From positions 124,001 through 188,000 of the forward strand of contig NZ_JARXWN010000002.1 of NCBI RefSeq assembly GCF_029892965.1: a DNA stretch of 64,000 nt, given 5' to 3'. This stretch comes from Dysgonomonas sp. PF1-14. Lineage in GTDB: Bacteria > Bacteroidota > Bacteroidia > Bacteroidales > Dysgonomonadaceae. This document shows, in pieces, positions 32,928 to 41,169 of this stretch. Under the pieces are notes generated by a model that saw only the letters and a list, made by a program, of their open reading frames with translations, made no database searches and was not told where the DNA came from. A program made the position numbers and the translations under genes. Position 1 is the stretch's first letter, and each line of letters begins with the position of its first letter.

Positions 32928-34232
32928 ATGGATAAATACAGAAAATGGTATCATTCTAAAGGCTGGGCATTAATACCACTGGCCGTATTCTTTTTATTAT
33001 ATGTACTCACATTTATATTCACAGGCGACCTGTATCAGATGCCTGTATCGGTAGCCTTCATGGCAGCATCTGTTGCTGCCGTACTCTATTCGAAAGGGGG
33101 AAAGTTGTCGAACCGCATAACGCAGTTTTGCAGAGGAGCAGCCAACGAAACCATTATGCTGATGGTGGTTATCTTCATTCTGGCTGGCGCATTTGCAGGC
33201 ACAGCCAAAGCAATGGGTGCGGTAGATGCCACAGTGAATATGATGTTGTACCTGTTACCACAGAAGACCATTCTCGCCAGTGTGTTTATTGCCGCCTGTT
33301 TTATATCCATGTCGATGGGAACATCCACAGGCACTATTGCTGCGCTGGCTCCTATAGCTGTGGGTGTTTCGGCACAGGCAGGCATCGACTTGCCACTGAT
33401 GCTGGGTGTGGTGGTCGGCGGAGCCATGTTTGGCGACAACCTGTCGTTTATATCCGACACTACGATTGTAGCCACACGCACGCAAGGCTGTAATATGCAG
33501 GACAAGTTTAAAGTGAATATAAGAATTGTACTTCCGGTAGTCCTCATCGTATTAGGTATATACATATATCAGGGGCTGGAACTGACGGGCGGTACTCCTG
33601 TATCGTTCGATCAGGTAGAATGGCTCAAGGTGCTTCCCTATCTGGCTGTACTGATAGCTGCCCTTGCCGGAGTCAACGTTATGGCAGTGCTGGCTCTGGG
33701 CATAATTCTGTCGGGAGCAATCGGGCTTTTTACAGGAGGTTTCGGCGTATGGGACTGGACTAAGGCTATGAGCAATGGTATTGTAGTAGACATGGGGGAA
33801 CTCATTATAGTATCGCTGATGGCAGGCGGAATGTTTGAACTGATACGCTTCAATGGCGGTATTGATTGGCTGATAGAGAAAATGACACGCAATATACGGT
33901 CGAAGCGCTCTGCCGAATTTTCGATAGCCGGACTGATCTCCTTTACCAACCTATGTACGGCAAACAATACCATAGCCCTGATAATAAGTGGGCCTATTGC
34001 AAAAAACATCAGTGATAAGTTCGATCTCGACAACCGGAAGATAGCTAGTCTGCTCGATACATTTTCCTGCTTTGTGCAGGGGCTTATCCCTTACGGAGCG
34101 CAACTACTGATTGCGGCCGGACTGGCAAAGGTCAGCCCGATGGAGATAGTACCTAATCTCTATTATCCGTTTCTGATAGGAATAGCGGCTGTTGCATCTA
34201 TCGTATTCCGCTACCCGAGAAAGTACGCGTAA
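32928..34232 (+). CDS. Na+/H+ antiporter, NhaC family
   Basis: A 434-residue inner-membrane transporter with about 11-12 helices. It contains the NhaC/ArsB-superfamily stretches 'SMGTSTGTIAALAPIAVG' (about 126-143) and 'GAMFGDNLSFISDTTIVATRTQG' (about 164-186), in which Asp and Ser residues line the ion path in this family, and the late 'NLCTANNTIALIISGPIA' segment. The function is likely sodium or pH homeostasis, or substrate/Na+ exchange as in NhaC relatives such as MleN. It is a single gene. Confidence 0.87.
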   Translation: MDKYRKWYHSKGWALIPLAVFFLLYVLTFIFTGDLYQMPVSVAFMAASVAAVLYSKGGKLSNRITQFCRGAANETIMLMVVIFILAGAFAGTAKAMGAVDATVNMMLYLLPQKTILASVFIAACFISMSMGTSTGTIAALAPIAVGVSAQAGIDLPLMLGVVVGGAMFGDNLSFISDTTIVATRTQGCNMQDKFKVNIRIVLPVVLIVLGIYIYQGLELTGGTPVSFDQVEWLKVLPYLAVLIAALAGVNVMAVLALGIILSGAIGLFTGGFGVWDWTKAMSNGIVVDMGELIIVSLMAGGMFELIRFNGGIDWLIEKMTRNIRSKRSAEFSIAGLISFTNLCTANNTIALIISGPIAKNISDKFDLDNRKIASLLDTFSCFVQGLIPYGAQLLIAAGLAKVSPMEIVPNLYYPFLIGIAAVASIVFRYPRKYA

Positions 34233-34372
34233 GTTCAAAATATTGAGGTATCACTATTCTTTCATATCCAATATAGTTAAATAAGGTTAACGAGTAGGCG
34301 TGATAAAACAGATAAGACACTGTAAATAAAGAGTATATCCGTTTCGCGAACTTGTGTGTATAGTACTGTGTA

Positions 34373-34404
34373 TTGCAAGGTACTAATATTAATTTATATA
34401 TTTG
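34373..34404 (+). promoter_or_regulatory. Promoter of the PspC-PadR-PspC operon
   Basis: TTG (34373-34375), a 21-base spacer and TATATTTG (34397-34404) match the Bacteroidota consensus closely. The start codon is 37 bases downstream. Confidence 0.6.
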
Positions 34405-34440
34405 CATTACAAACAACATTGTATAATATAATAGTAGGTT

Positions 34441-35025
34441 ATGAAAAAGGTTATAGAAGTCAGTATAGGAGGTATCAATTTCACAGTGGAAGACGATGCC
34501 TATTTCAGATTGAAAGAATATTTGAAACGATTTGAAGAAACGATCCCCGACAAACAGGAAGCTCGTGAAGTTATGGAAGATGTGGAAGCACGCGTTGCCG
34601 AAATATTCCAGAAAGAAATGAAGTTTCCCAATCAAGTGGTAGATATGGGACTAGTTCAGGTTGTAATAGACCATCTAGGTGAAATGGAGCCTGCATCGCA
34701 GGAACATACTACACAAGGTTCATCATCATTTTATAGTGGAGAAGAATCGGATTACACTAAAGGAGAAAGAAAATTCTACAGAGATGTAGACGAAAAAATG
34801 CTTGCCGGAGTATGTAGCGGTATTGCCGCCTATACAGATGTTGATGTTACCATCATACGCATCGTATTCGTGGCACTGGCTTTTGCCTATGGTACTGCCA
34901 TATTTGCTTACTTCCTGATATGGATTATCGCCCCGAGAGCGGAGAGTGTAGCTCAGAAACTACAGTTGAGAGGCTATGCTCCCACAGCCGAAAACATAAG
35001 AAGATACACATCGCAACACAAATAA
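34441..35025 (+). CDS. PspC domain protein (short paralogue)
   Basis: A 194-residue protein. The N-terminal domain (1-65, 'VSIGGINFTVEDDAYFRLKEYL') is shared with the second PspC protein downstream. A linker follows, then a PspC domain (about 108-165, 'KFYRDVDEKMLAGVCSGIAAYTDV') with one or two membrane helices ('FVALAFAYGTAIFAYFLIWII'). In Proteobacteria PspC senses membrane damage and controls the phage-shock response; in Bacteroidota the role is untested. It is first of three genes together with a PadR regulator, a pairing that suggests a self-regulated envelope-stress module. Confidence 0.88.
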   Translation: MKKVIEVSIGGINFTVEDDAYFRLKEYLKRFEETIPDKQEAREVMEDVEARVAEIFQKEMKFPNQVVDMGLVQVVIDHLGEMEPASQEHTTQGSSSFYSGEESDYTKGERKFYRDVDEKMLAGVCSGIAAYTDVDVTIIRIVFVALAFAYGTAIFAYFLIWIIAPRAESVAQKLQLRGYAPTAENIRRYTSQHK

Positions 35026-35128
35026 AAATTTAATGTCATATTTTTTATGCAGCAGATAACGCTTATATAAGCAACCTGATAACGAATCTGAAATTTTATA
35101 AAAAATATTACGACTAAAATTAAACAAA

Positions 35129-35464
35129 ATGGAAACAATAAACGTAGATAATATAAAAGCACAAATGCGTAAGGGAATACTCGAATATTGTATTCTCAGC
35201 ATTTTGTCGAAAGGTGATGCCTATGTGTCAGCCATAATAAACGAACTGAAAGAGTCGGAGATGATTGTTGTAGAGGGCACATTATATCCTTTACTCACCC
35301 GCCAGAAGAATCAGGGTGTGCTTAGTTACCGCTGGGAAGAATCCACGCAGGGGCCTCCGCGAAAGTATTATGCCATCACCGATAAAGGACGGGCTGTACT
35401 GGACGAACTCGATACTGCATGGCTCGATCTGGTAAGAGTGATTGACAACATTAGAAACAAATAA
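35129..35464 (+). CDS. PadR family transcriptional regulator
   Basis: A 111-residue winged-helix DNA-binding protein. The PadR fold is clear: 'MRKGILEYCILSILSKGDAYVSAIINELKE' (helices 1-2), 'IVVEGTLYPLLTRQKNQGVLSYRWEES' (recognition helix and wing) and 'PPRKYYAITDKGRAVLDEL' (the conserved RKYY-T-G motif). It belongs to the short subfamily 2 without a C-terminal dimer domain. It lies between two PspC genes, 11 bases upstream of the second, and very likely regulates this operon in response to a ligand or membrane signal. Confidence 0.93.
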   Translation: METINVDNIKAQMRKGILEYCILSILSKGDAYVSAIINELKESEMIVVEGTLYPLLTRQKNQGVLSYRWEESTQGPPRKYYAITDKGRAVLDELDTAWLDLVRVIDNIRNK

Positions 35465-35475
35465 TTTATACGGCG

Positions 35476-36981
35476 ATGAAACCAACAATAAGGGTTAGTA
35501 TAGGCGGCCTGGCATTCAATGTGGAAGAAGATGCATACCATGTTCTCGACAATTACCTGCAATCCCTCAAGCGGCACTTCTCGGGTAGCCCTGAAGCCGA
35601 TGAAATCACCGGAGATATAGAAACCCGCCTGAGTGAGTTATTACAGATCAGGATGAACAATAAAGACGGAGTTGTCAGCCTTACCGATGCGCAGGAAATC
35701 ATAAAGATAATGGGTAATCCGAAGGATTTTGACGATTCCGAACCGGGAACCGTTAACGATGAAAAAAACGGGAGTGATCACAAGCAGAAAGCATACAGTG
35801 AGTATACACAGGATCTTTTCAAAAAGAAACTGCTGCGCGATGTAGACAATAAAATTATCGGCGGGGTATGTAGTGGACTGAGCCACTATCTACGCATAGA
35901 CCCTACTGCCATCCGGCTGACCGTAGCAGGCATCTTCGTTTTTCTCTTCATAGTGGCAAACAGATGGCCTGCCTGCATGACTGTAATATTGATATACATT
36001 ATCTTATGGATAGTGATGCCGGCCGCAAGAACATTCAAGCAGAGACTGGAAATGACCGGCTCCGATCCCTCGATAGAAAACATAGAAGACCGTACCCAAC
36101 CCATCGCATCGCGAAAATACAGAGGTAGTGCCATAAGCACTATTCTGGATGTATTCATCAATATCATTGCCGGAATAGTAGCTGCCGTAGCTCTCATTTA
36201 CCTGATTGCTACTATCGTTATTCTGGTGTGGCTGTATATGGATACAGATATCTTAGCGTCTGCAAACTATCTGGTACTGATGGGGTATAATACATGGAAT
36301 TTCAAAATAGCTGTCATACTGGCTATCATATTACCGGCAGGAGCCTTGTTTGATCTTATGGTAAAAATTATACGTCGTTCGGCATTTACGACTCAAACCC
36401 TGATAAGTTTCATTATAGGTCTGGTAATCTGGATTGTATCTCTGTCTTATCTGGGGAATACAGGTGCACAGTTTGCATACTCTCATCAGAATTCTGGTGA
36501 AGCAACGGAACAACTTACTATAAGTATGCCATCGGACACACTATATGTAAAACTGGGAGAAGAATATCTGGATGCTACTCCGCAGCCGAACAATACAGCA
36601 ATGTTTTACAAGGGCAATAAGCTCCGCAACAGGCAGATATGCATATTACCGACTGTAATAGTGAAAGAAGATACTACATCAACTGATTATAAAGTGGAGA
36701 TACGGAAAAAGGACTTTGGCGAAAACGAAATAGCAGCCAAAAGAAAAGCAGAAGCCCTGCACATGGATTATGCCATAACCGATTCTGTATTGACAATCAA
36801 TCCTAAATGGTACGACAACCATACTAAATGGAATGCCGAAACATTCGAAGCAGTGATCACACGCCCTAAAAACAAAACAGTGGTTTTGGGCACACTATTA
36901 AAAGACTCTTATCATATAAACGCCATAAGAATAAACGGTTATGATTTCTATAGTTATCACAGTGATTTTGATTTTAATTGA
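35476..36981 (+). CDS. PspC domain protein (long, with extracytoplasmic C-terminus)
   Basis: A 501-residue paralogue of the first gene in this operon. The N-terminal domain (1-65, 'VSIGGLAFNVEEDAYHVLDNYL') and PspC domain (about 115-195, 'KKLLRDVDNKIIGGVCSGLSHYL') match it. The second half adds three or four membrane helices (about 220-345) and an extracytoplasmic C-terminal domain of about 150 residues, rich in beta strand ('TLYVKLGEEYLDATPQ'). This is the layout of Bacteroidetes PspC proteins in which the outer domain could sense the envelope. It starts 11 bases after padR. Confidence 0.88.
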   Translation: MKPTIRVSIGGLAFNVEEDAYHVLDNYLQSLKRHFSGSPEADEITGDIETRLSELLQIRMNNKDGVVSLTDAQEIIKIMGNPKDFDDSEPGTVNDEKNGSDHKQKAYSEYTQDLFKKKLLRDVDNKIIGGVCSGLSHYLRIDPTAIRLTVAGIFVFLFIVANRWPACMTVILIYIILWIVMPAARTFKQRLEMTGSDPSIENIEDRTQPIASRKYRGSAISTILDVFINIIAGIVAAVALIYLIATIVILVWLYMDTDILASANYLVLMGYNTWNFKIAVILAIILPAGALFDLMVKIIRRSAFTTQTLISFIIGLVIWIVSLSYLGNTGAQFAYSHQNSGEATEQLTISMPSDTLYVKLGEEYLDATPQPNNTAMFYKGNKLRNRQICILPTVIVKEDTTSTDYKVEIRKKDFGENEIAAKRKAEALHMDYAITDSVLTINPKWYDNHTKWNAETFEAVITRPKNKTVVLGTLLKDSYHINAIRINGYDFYSYHSDFDFN

Positions 36982-37139
36982 GTTGGTCTTGCTGTATTGT
37001 GCATAAATAAAGGTTTTTAGTATCGATAATGATAAAGTTATTACTGTAGTCAGAAATTCGGGTGGGGTATTTAACATATTTTCACTCGAATTTTTATAAA
37101 AAAATGCAATAATACACCGTATATCTCGTTATAATTATG

Positions 37140-37147
37140 TAATTTTG
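37140..37147 (+). promoter_or_regulatory. -7 promoter box for the 37178 lipoprotein gene
   Basis: TAATTTTG lies 30 bases upstream of the start codon. The gap 36982-37177 is AT-rich and otherwise empty. Confidence 0.35.
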
Positions 37148-37177
37148 TGAAATAACCTTAATTTGAAGGTTGTAAAT

Positions 37178-37648
37178 ATGAAATATCTGATATACATACT
37201 TTTACCACTTATGGTTTTTGCGTTGACTTTTACATCCTGTGATAAGGACGACAGTTCATATAGCAAAGGTGTAGAAGGGCATTGGGTGCACATTTCCACC
37301 AAAGCCGAAGTGTATGTCAACGATCCTGCCATAAGACAAAAAGTAGAAGACTACATTGTCAACAGAAATACCAAGTTTGTTGTCAGCTACGAATTCAAGA
37401 ACGATAAGACTTATTACTATTATCAGGATTATTCCGATCCGATAAAAGGCATATACAAGGTTATGGATAAGAATATGTTCTCGATGGACGATTCCAGAGG
37501 CATGAGAACAGTTGTAAAAGAAGATTCCATTATCTATATCGTTACCGACATGAAGAGTGAAATAGCAGAGGAACTGAATATCGACGAAAAGATACTTGTA
37601 AAAGTGAATGCAATAGATACATTCGAGCGGGGACTGTTCACAGAATAA
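37178..37648 (+). CDS. Small lipocalin-like lipoprotein
   Basis: The ATG at 37178 opens a lipoprotein signal (MKYLIYILLPLMVFALTFTS) with lipobox FTSC, followed by DKDDSS, the acidic pattern associated with surface export. The product is 156 residues. The mature domain begins 'GVEGHWVHIST' (GxW) and continues with short beta strands such as 'VVSYEFKNDKTYYYYQDY', ending in 'VNAIDTFERGLF'. It belongs to the broad lipocalin-like lipoprotein group of Bacteroidales. Ligand unknown. Confidence 0.65.
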   Translation: MKYLIYILLPLMVFALTFTSCDKDDSSYSKGVEGHWVHISTKAEVYVNDPAIRQKVEDYIVNRNTKFVVSYEFKNDKTYYYYQDYSDPIKGIYKVMDKNMFSMDDSRGMRTVVKEDSIIYIVTDMKSEIAEELNIDEKILVKVNAIDTFERGLFTE

Positions 37649-37677
37649 AAAAGCATAACATTTATTTAACTGAAATA

Positions 37678-37710
37678 AAAAACCGGAAAGTATTTTACTA
37701 TCCGGTTTTT
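37678..37710. terminator. Bidirectional hairpin terminator
   Basis: AAAAACCGGA and TCCGGTTTTT pair around AAGTATTTTACTA, between convergent stop codons at 37648 and 37731. Confidence 0.8.
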
Positions 37711-37730
37711 CTTTTCACTATCCGTTTGTT

Positions 37731-38453
37731 TTAGAACTCCATAGGCACATCTATCAGTAATATGCGGGCATTATCCGATTCGGCGGTTATTTTTACATCG
37801 CTTACATCCCAGATACCCAAAGCATCCCTGTGGTGCAATTTCTGGTCGCCGATGGAGAATTCACCTTCTACTACCATCGCAAATACGCCATTGCCGGCTT
37901 TCTTTACTTTGTAGTCTATCACTTTCCCTTTATCGAAAGTTCCCATACTGAACCATGCACTCTGATGTATCCACAATCCTGTGTTATCGGCATCGTTTTT
38001 CGGGCCTACAATCTGTATCAGCGCATTCTTATTATCTATAAAGTCGAATGCCCTTTGGTCATAACGGGGCGTCACGTTTTTTGTATCGGGAAACACCCAT
38101 ATCTGGAAAAAGCTGACAGGCTTGTATTCATTCGAGTTATACTCGCTGTGTGTAATACCTGTTCCGGCACTCATTACCTGTATCTCTCCTGCTTTTATGA
38201 CTTCGGTATGTCCCATACTGTCTTTATGTTCCAAATCGCCATATAACGGTATAGATACTATTTCTATATTGTCATGCGGATGGGTACCAAAACCTTCTCC
38301 TCCTGCTACTATGTCATCGTTCACTACACGAAGCGCACCGAAATTAATACGCTCAGGATTATAATAATTAGCAAAACTGAAAGTATGATGAGTATTTAAC
38401 CAGCCATGATTGGCATGTCCTCTTGAAGATGCACGGTACAATGTTGTTTTCAT
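37731..38453 (-). CDS. Pirin family protein (quercetinase-like bicupin)
   Basis: A 240-residue cupin protein. The metal ligands of pirins are all present: His58 and His60 in 'FGTHPHDN', and His102 and Glu104 in 'GTGITHSEYN'. The N-terminal 'RGHANHGWLNTHHTFSFANYY' is the family signature. Bacterial pirins bind Fe or another divalent metal; some cleave quercetin (EC 1.13.11.24), while others act as redox-sensitive regulators. The length (about 240) matches E. coli YhhW-type proteins. It has its own promoter at 38532-38562. Confidence 0.92.
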   Translation of the reverse strand: MKTTLYRASSRGHANHGWLNTHHTFSFANYYNPERINFGALRVVNDDIVAGGEGFGTHPHDNIEIVSIPLYGDLEHKDSMGHTEVIKAGEIQVMSAGTGITHSEYNSNEYKPVSFFQIWVFPDTKNVTPRYDQRAFDFIDNKNALIQIVGPKNDADNTGLWIHQSAWFSMGTFDKGKVIDYKVKKAGNGVFAMVVEGEFSIGDQKLHHRDALGIWDVSDVKITAESDNARILLIDVPMEF

Positions 38454-38531
38454 AATTATGTTCCTTTCTTTTTATTATAATTTTATTTATCTGAAAACTC
38501 TTATTTTGAATAGCATTCTATTATTATAGTA

Positions 38532-38562
38532 CAAAGGTAACGCCATTAAATGTATTTACAAA
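38532..38562 (-). promoter_or_regulatory. Promoter of the pirin gene
   Basis: On the minus strand TTTG (38559-38562), a 19-base spacer and TACCTTTG (38532-38539) fit the Bacteroidota consensus well. The leader is about 70 nt. The rest of the 320-bp gap to the next gene is AT-rich and empty. Confidence 0.6.
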
Positions 38563-38734
38563 ATAATAAAAATAATACATATGTATAAATATATTAATAC
38601 ATTGTAATGTGATAAAAATAGATCAAATATGGGTACCCGATAAGATTATAATAGATATATAACAACTATTGTAGAAATTTGATTCCCAGATCAAAACTTT
38701 TCGGATATTATTCTTCCATTTCATAATGATTTAG

Positions 38735-38742
38735 TAACTTTA
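38735..38742 (+). promoter_or_regulatory. -7-like box for the 38774 secreted protein gene
   Basis: TAACTTTA lies 31 bases upstream of the ATG, one base off the TAnnTTTG consensus. Confidence 0.3.
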
Positions 38743-38773
38743 CGAATGGAGTAATTAATTAATACGGGAAGTC

Positions 38774-39538
38774 ATGAAAAAACTACTCTTCATATCATTA
38801 CTGGCAATATCTGCTACAGTATATGGGCAGACAGAAACTCCCAGAGATACTTTTCCGCCCTTCAAGAAAGAGCCTTTACGGCTGAATGAGAAACTCGATA
38901 ATTATCTGGATTTCGGCACACAAAACAACAACGAGCGTCCGGCGTCCAATGCTGCTTTGTATGAGCCATTCCAGAAGGAAGTTCCCAAGTCTATCGAACT
39001 GAATATGCCGCCATTGGATATTTACACAGGCCCGCCACTGGAAAGCAATACATTTACACGTTATCCTTTTGCCAACGACTACTCGTTCTTTTCGGGGCAT
39101 GCCATATCTGACAATGCTTGGCTTAGCTCTGCTTCGATACAGAATACCTACCCTACACTGGGAGCTGTGAGGACGGTTAACATGAATTTCAATTATCAGC
39201 CGCTGGATTGGCTGGCTGTTTCGGCAGGCCCATACGGTTCGAAGTATAATCTGGGTATGCAATCCTTTAATGATGTAGGTGTGAATGGTGCGGTGAAATT
39301 TATCCTGCACGACCGAATCCGGCTAAACGCTTACGGACAATATTCTGTAAACCAAAAGAGTAACGGAGTACAAGGCCCGATGATGGGGATGTTTCCCCAG
39401 ACATATTACGGAGGGACGATCGAAGTAAAAATAACCGAGAAATTCGGAGTAGAGGGCGGAATAATCCGCGAACTAAACCCATTCAATGGTAAATGGGTGA
39501 ACAGGCCTTACTTTGCTCCGGTGTTTTATACCAAATGA
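38774..39538 (+). CDS. Secreted, probably outer-membrane-associated protein of unknown function
   Basis: A 254-residue exported protein with signal peptide MKKLLFISLLAISATVYGQ. The N-terminal quarter is Pro/Asn-rich and charged. From residue about 120 the sequence shows amphipathic strands ('RTVNMNFNYQPLDWLAVSAGPYGSKYN', 'LHDRIRLNAYGQYSVNQ', 'GGTIEVKITEKFGVEGGI') like a small outer-membrane barrel, but the C-terminus (PVFYTK) does not end in the usual aromatic residue. No known family is recognised. It stands alone. Confidence 0.65.
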   Translation: MKKLLFISLLAISATVYGQTETPRDTFPPFKKEPLRLNEKLDNYLDFGTQNNNERPASNAALYEPFQKEVPKSIELNMPPLDIYTGPPLESNTFTRYPFANDYSFFSGHAISDNAWLSSASIQNTYPTLGAVRTVNMNFNYQPLDWLAVSAGPYGSKYNLGMQSFNDVGVNGAVKFILHDRIRLNAYGQYSVNQKSNGVQGPMMGMFPQTYYGGTIEVKITEKFGVEGGIIRELNPFNGKWVNRPYFAPVFYTK

Positions 39539-39641
39539 TATAAATATTTTTTATCTGTAATAGCTATATTTATTTATGGAAATATGGCTATTATTGCATC
39601 TATATGCATAATACTGATTTTTCTTTGCGGTTTATTTATAA

Positions 39642-39823
39642 GAGCCTGTTTAAATTTTATTCGTTTAGGTTTTCAGCACTATTTTTGGAATGATTTTTTC
39701 TTATCTGAAGCGCGAATAGCGGGCTATTCAAGCTGAAGAAAGGGGAAAATCGGACAAAAAGAGACTGAAAATGAACGAAAAAAGAACGATAACAAAATGT
39801 TTTGGTAAAATTTAAACAGGCTC
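39642..39823. mobile_element. Miniature inverted-repeat element 2 (MITE-like, 182 bp)
   Basis: The ends are perfect 18-bp inverted repeats: GAGCCTGTTTAAATTTTA at 39642-39659 and its complement at 39806-39823. A 3-bp TAA direct repeat flanks the element (39639-39641 and 39824-39826), fitting a TNA target duplication. The interior has no ORF and contains a smaller palindrome (CGAATAGCGGGCTATTC). The terminal sequence shares TGTTTAAATTT with the element at 874-1044. It sits 32 bases before the next gene's ATG, so it probably forms part of that gene's leader or promoter. The parent transposase is not in the window. Confidence 0.7.
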
Positions 39824-39855
39824 TAAGAAAAAGAAAGAATAAAGAGAAGAACAAA

Positions 39856-40359
39856 ATGATAAAGAAACTTTCACTTATTACATTTATAACATTCATCCTT
39901 TCGGCTTGCGGAAGCCCGACACAACTATTGGTGAGAAACGATACTACATACAATGTAGATGTGTATCTTACTGCTTATACAAAACGTTTTGGAAGCAAAT
40001 ACACTGTGATGCCGACCAAAAGGCTTATAGTAGGAGAGTATAAGAATAATGCTAATGAGTTTGTGACAACGCCTTATATGTTTATCCGGCAACGCGAAAT
40101 AGTAAGTGACAGCACAATATATGCAGGCAGCGAAAGTCTGAGCAAACTATCTATATATGAGCAGGATACGCTTAGAGTAGACAATGCCTTTGTCGACAGT
40201 ATTTTTGACCATATCAAAACCATACACCCAAAGAAAAAACCGAAAGAAATAATCTGGGAGTTTCAGGATTCCCTGTTTCAATCCGGTATAGTAAAACATA
40301 CCCGAGGACTGCGCCTGACATCAGGACGTATTATACAGCAACAACCTTTTACGGATTAA
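39856..40359 (+). CDS. Small lipoprotein of unknown function
   Basis: The ATG at 39856 starts a lipoprotein signal (MIKKLSLITFITFILSACG, lipobox LSAC); an in-frame start 18 codons upstream lies inside the miniature element and is less likely. The product is 167 residues. The mature part is beta-rich ('DVYLTAYTKRFGSKYTVMP') with a charged helical C-terminus. It is followed 30 bases later by the DUF1287 gene and may be co-transcribed with it. The family is not recognised. Confidence 0.65.
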   Translation: MIKKLSLITFITFILSACGSPTQLLVRNDTTYNVDVYLTAYTKRFGSKYTVMPTKRLIVGEYKNNANEFVTTPYMFIRQREIVSDSTIYAGSESLSKLSIYEQDTLRVDNAFVDSIFDHIKTIHPKKKPKEIIWEFQDSLFQSGIVKHTRGLRLTSGRIIQQQPFTD

Positions 40360-40389
40360 CACACTCGGAAGAAATATAAAACTATAGAT

Positions 40390-40920
40390 ATGAAAAAGAT
40401 TTACATTTTCCTGCTGCTTTTCGTCATTTCGTTGGCAACCGTAGCACAGGAAATCAACTTTTATAAGCGGCTGTCGGATGCAGCACTGGAACTGACAAAA
40501 GACAAAGTGACATATGATCCTCGCTACTACTCCATACCATATCCTAACGGGGATGTAGCACCTAATATCGGGGTTTGTACAGATGTGATTATCAGAGCAT
40601 ATCGAAAACTGGGGATCGACCTGCAAAAGAAGATACACGAGGATATGAAATCTAATTTCAGTAAATATCCTAAACTATTCAATGCAAAGGGTACGGACAA
40701 AAATATAGATCACCGCAGAGTACCCAATCAGGCTACATTCTTTTCACGCTTCGGCACAGTAAAGAAAATATCTGACAAAGGTGAAGATTATCTGCCGGGT
40801 GATATTGTTACATGGGATCTCGGGAACGGTATCAGGCATGTAGGCATAGTGACAGACAGAATGTCAACAGATAAAAAACGACCACTTATAGTGCACAATA
40901 TAGGAAGTGGTCAGGTGTAA
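40390..40920 (+). CDS. DUF1287 protein, probably C-terminally truncated
   Basis: A 176-residue exported protein with signal peptide MKKIYIFLLLFVISLATVAQ. The NlpC/P60-like DUF1287 domain shows Cys63 in 'NIGVCTDVIIRAYRKLGIDL' and His in 'LGNGIRHVGIVTD'. The last segment 'LIVHNIGSGQV' is where homologues, as I recall them, continue for about 15-20 residues towards a GHYRY-type end; here a TAA follows, and a palindromic sequence begins about 50 bases later. So the gene may be slightly truncated. Catalytic residues are retained. Role: presumed amidase or peptidase acting on the envelope, unproven. Confidence 0.78.
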   Translation: MKKIYIFLLLFVISLATVAQEINFYKRLSDAALELTKDKVTYDPRYYSIPYPNGDVAPNIGVCTDVIIRAYRKLGIDLQKKIHEDMKSNFSKYPKLFNAKGTDKNIDHRRVPNQATFFSRFGTVKKISDKGEDYLPGDIVTWDLGNGIRHVGIVTDRMSTDKKRPLIVHNIGSGQV

Positions 40921-40973
40921 AAAATGGGACTCGATCTTACAGACACTCAAAATAAGTTTCAGCTAATCTGACA

Positions 40974-41043
40974 ACATTTTTCTCTTTCAAACGCCCTCTA
41001 AGGGCTTTTGGGGAGGGGATTTGAAAGAAAAAAATGTATTTTG
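40974..41043. repeat. Palindromic element downstream of the DUF1287 gene
   Basis: ACATTTTTCTCTTTCAAA and TTTGAAAGAAAAAAATGT are near-perfect inverted arms (17 of 18), enclosing GC-rich CCCTCTAAGGGC and GGGGAGGGGA stretches. A further CTCAAAATA/TATTTTGAG pair lies outside. It could be a terminator-like structure or an inserted REP-type unit. The 250-bp gap contains no other recognisable feature. Confidence 0.5.
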
Positions 41044-41169
41044 AGGTTGAATTTCATCTGACAGTAGAAATTGTATGATCGAGTATCAACTTTAGCAGGT
41101 CAGGTCTTGGAAGATTGCCTCTTCAGTTTTAAAATAACAGGGCACTACTGCTATAAATAAAGATATTTA

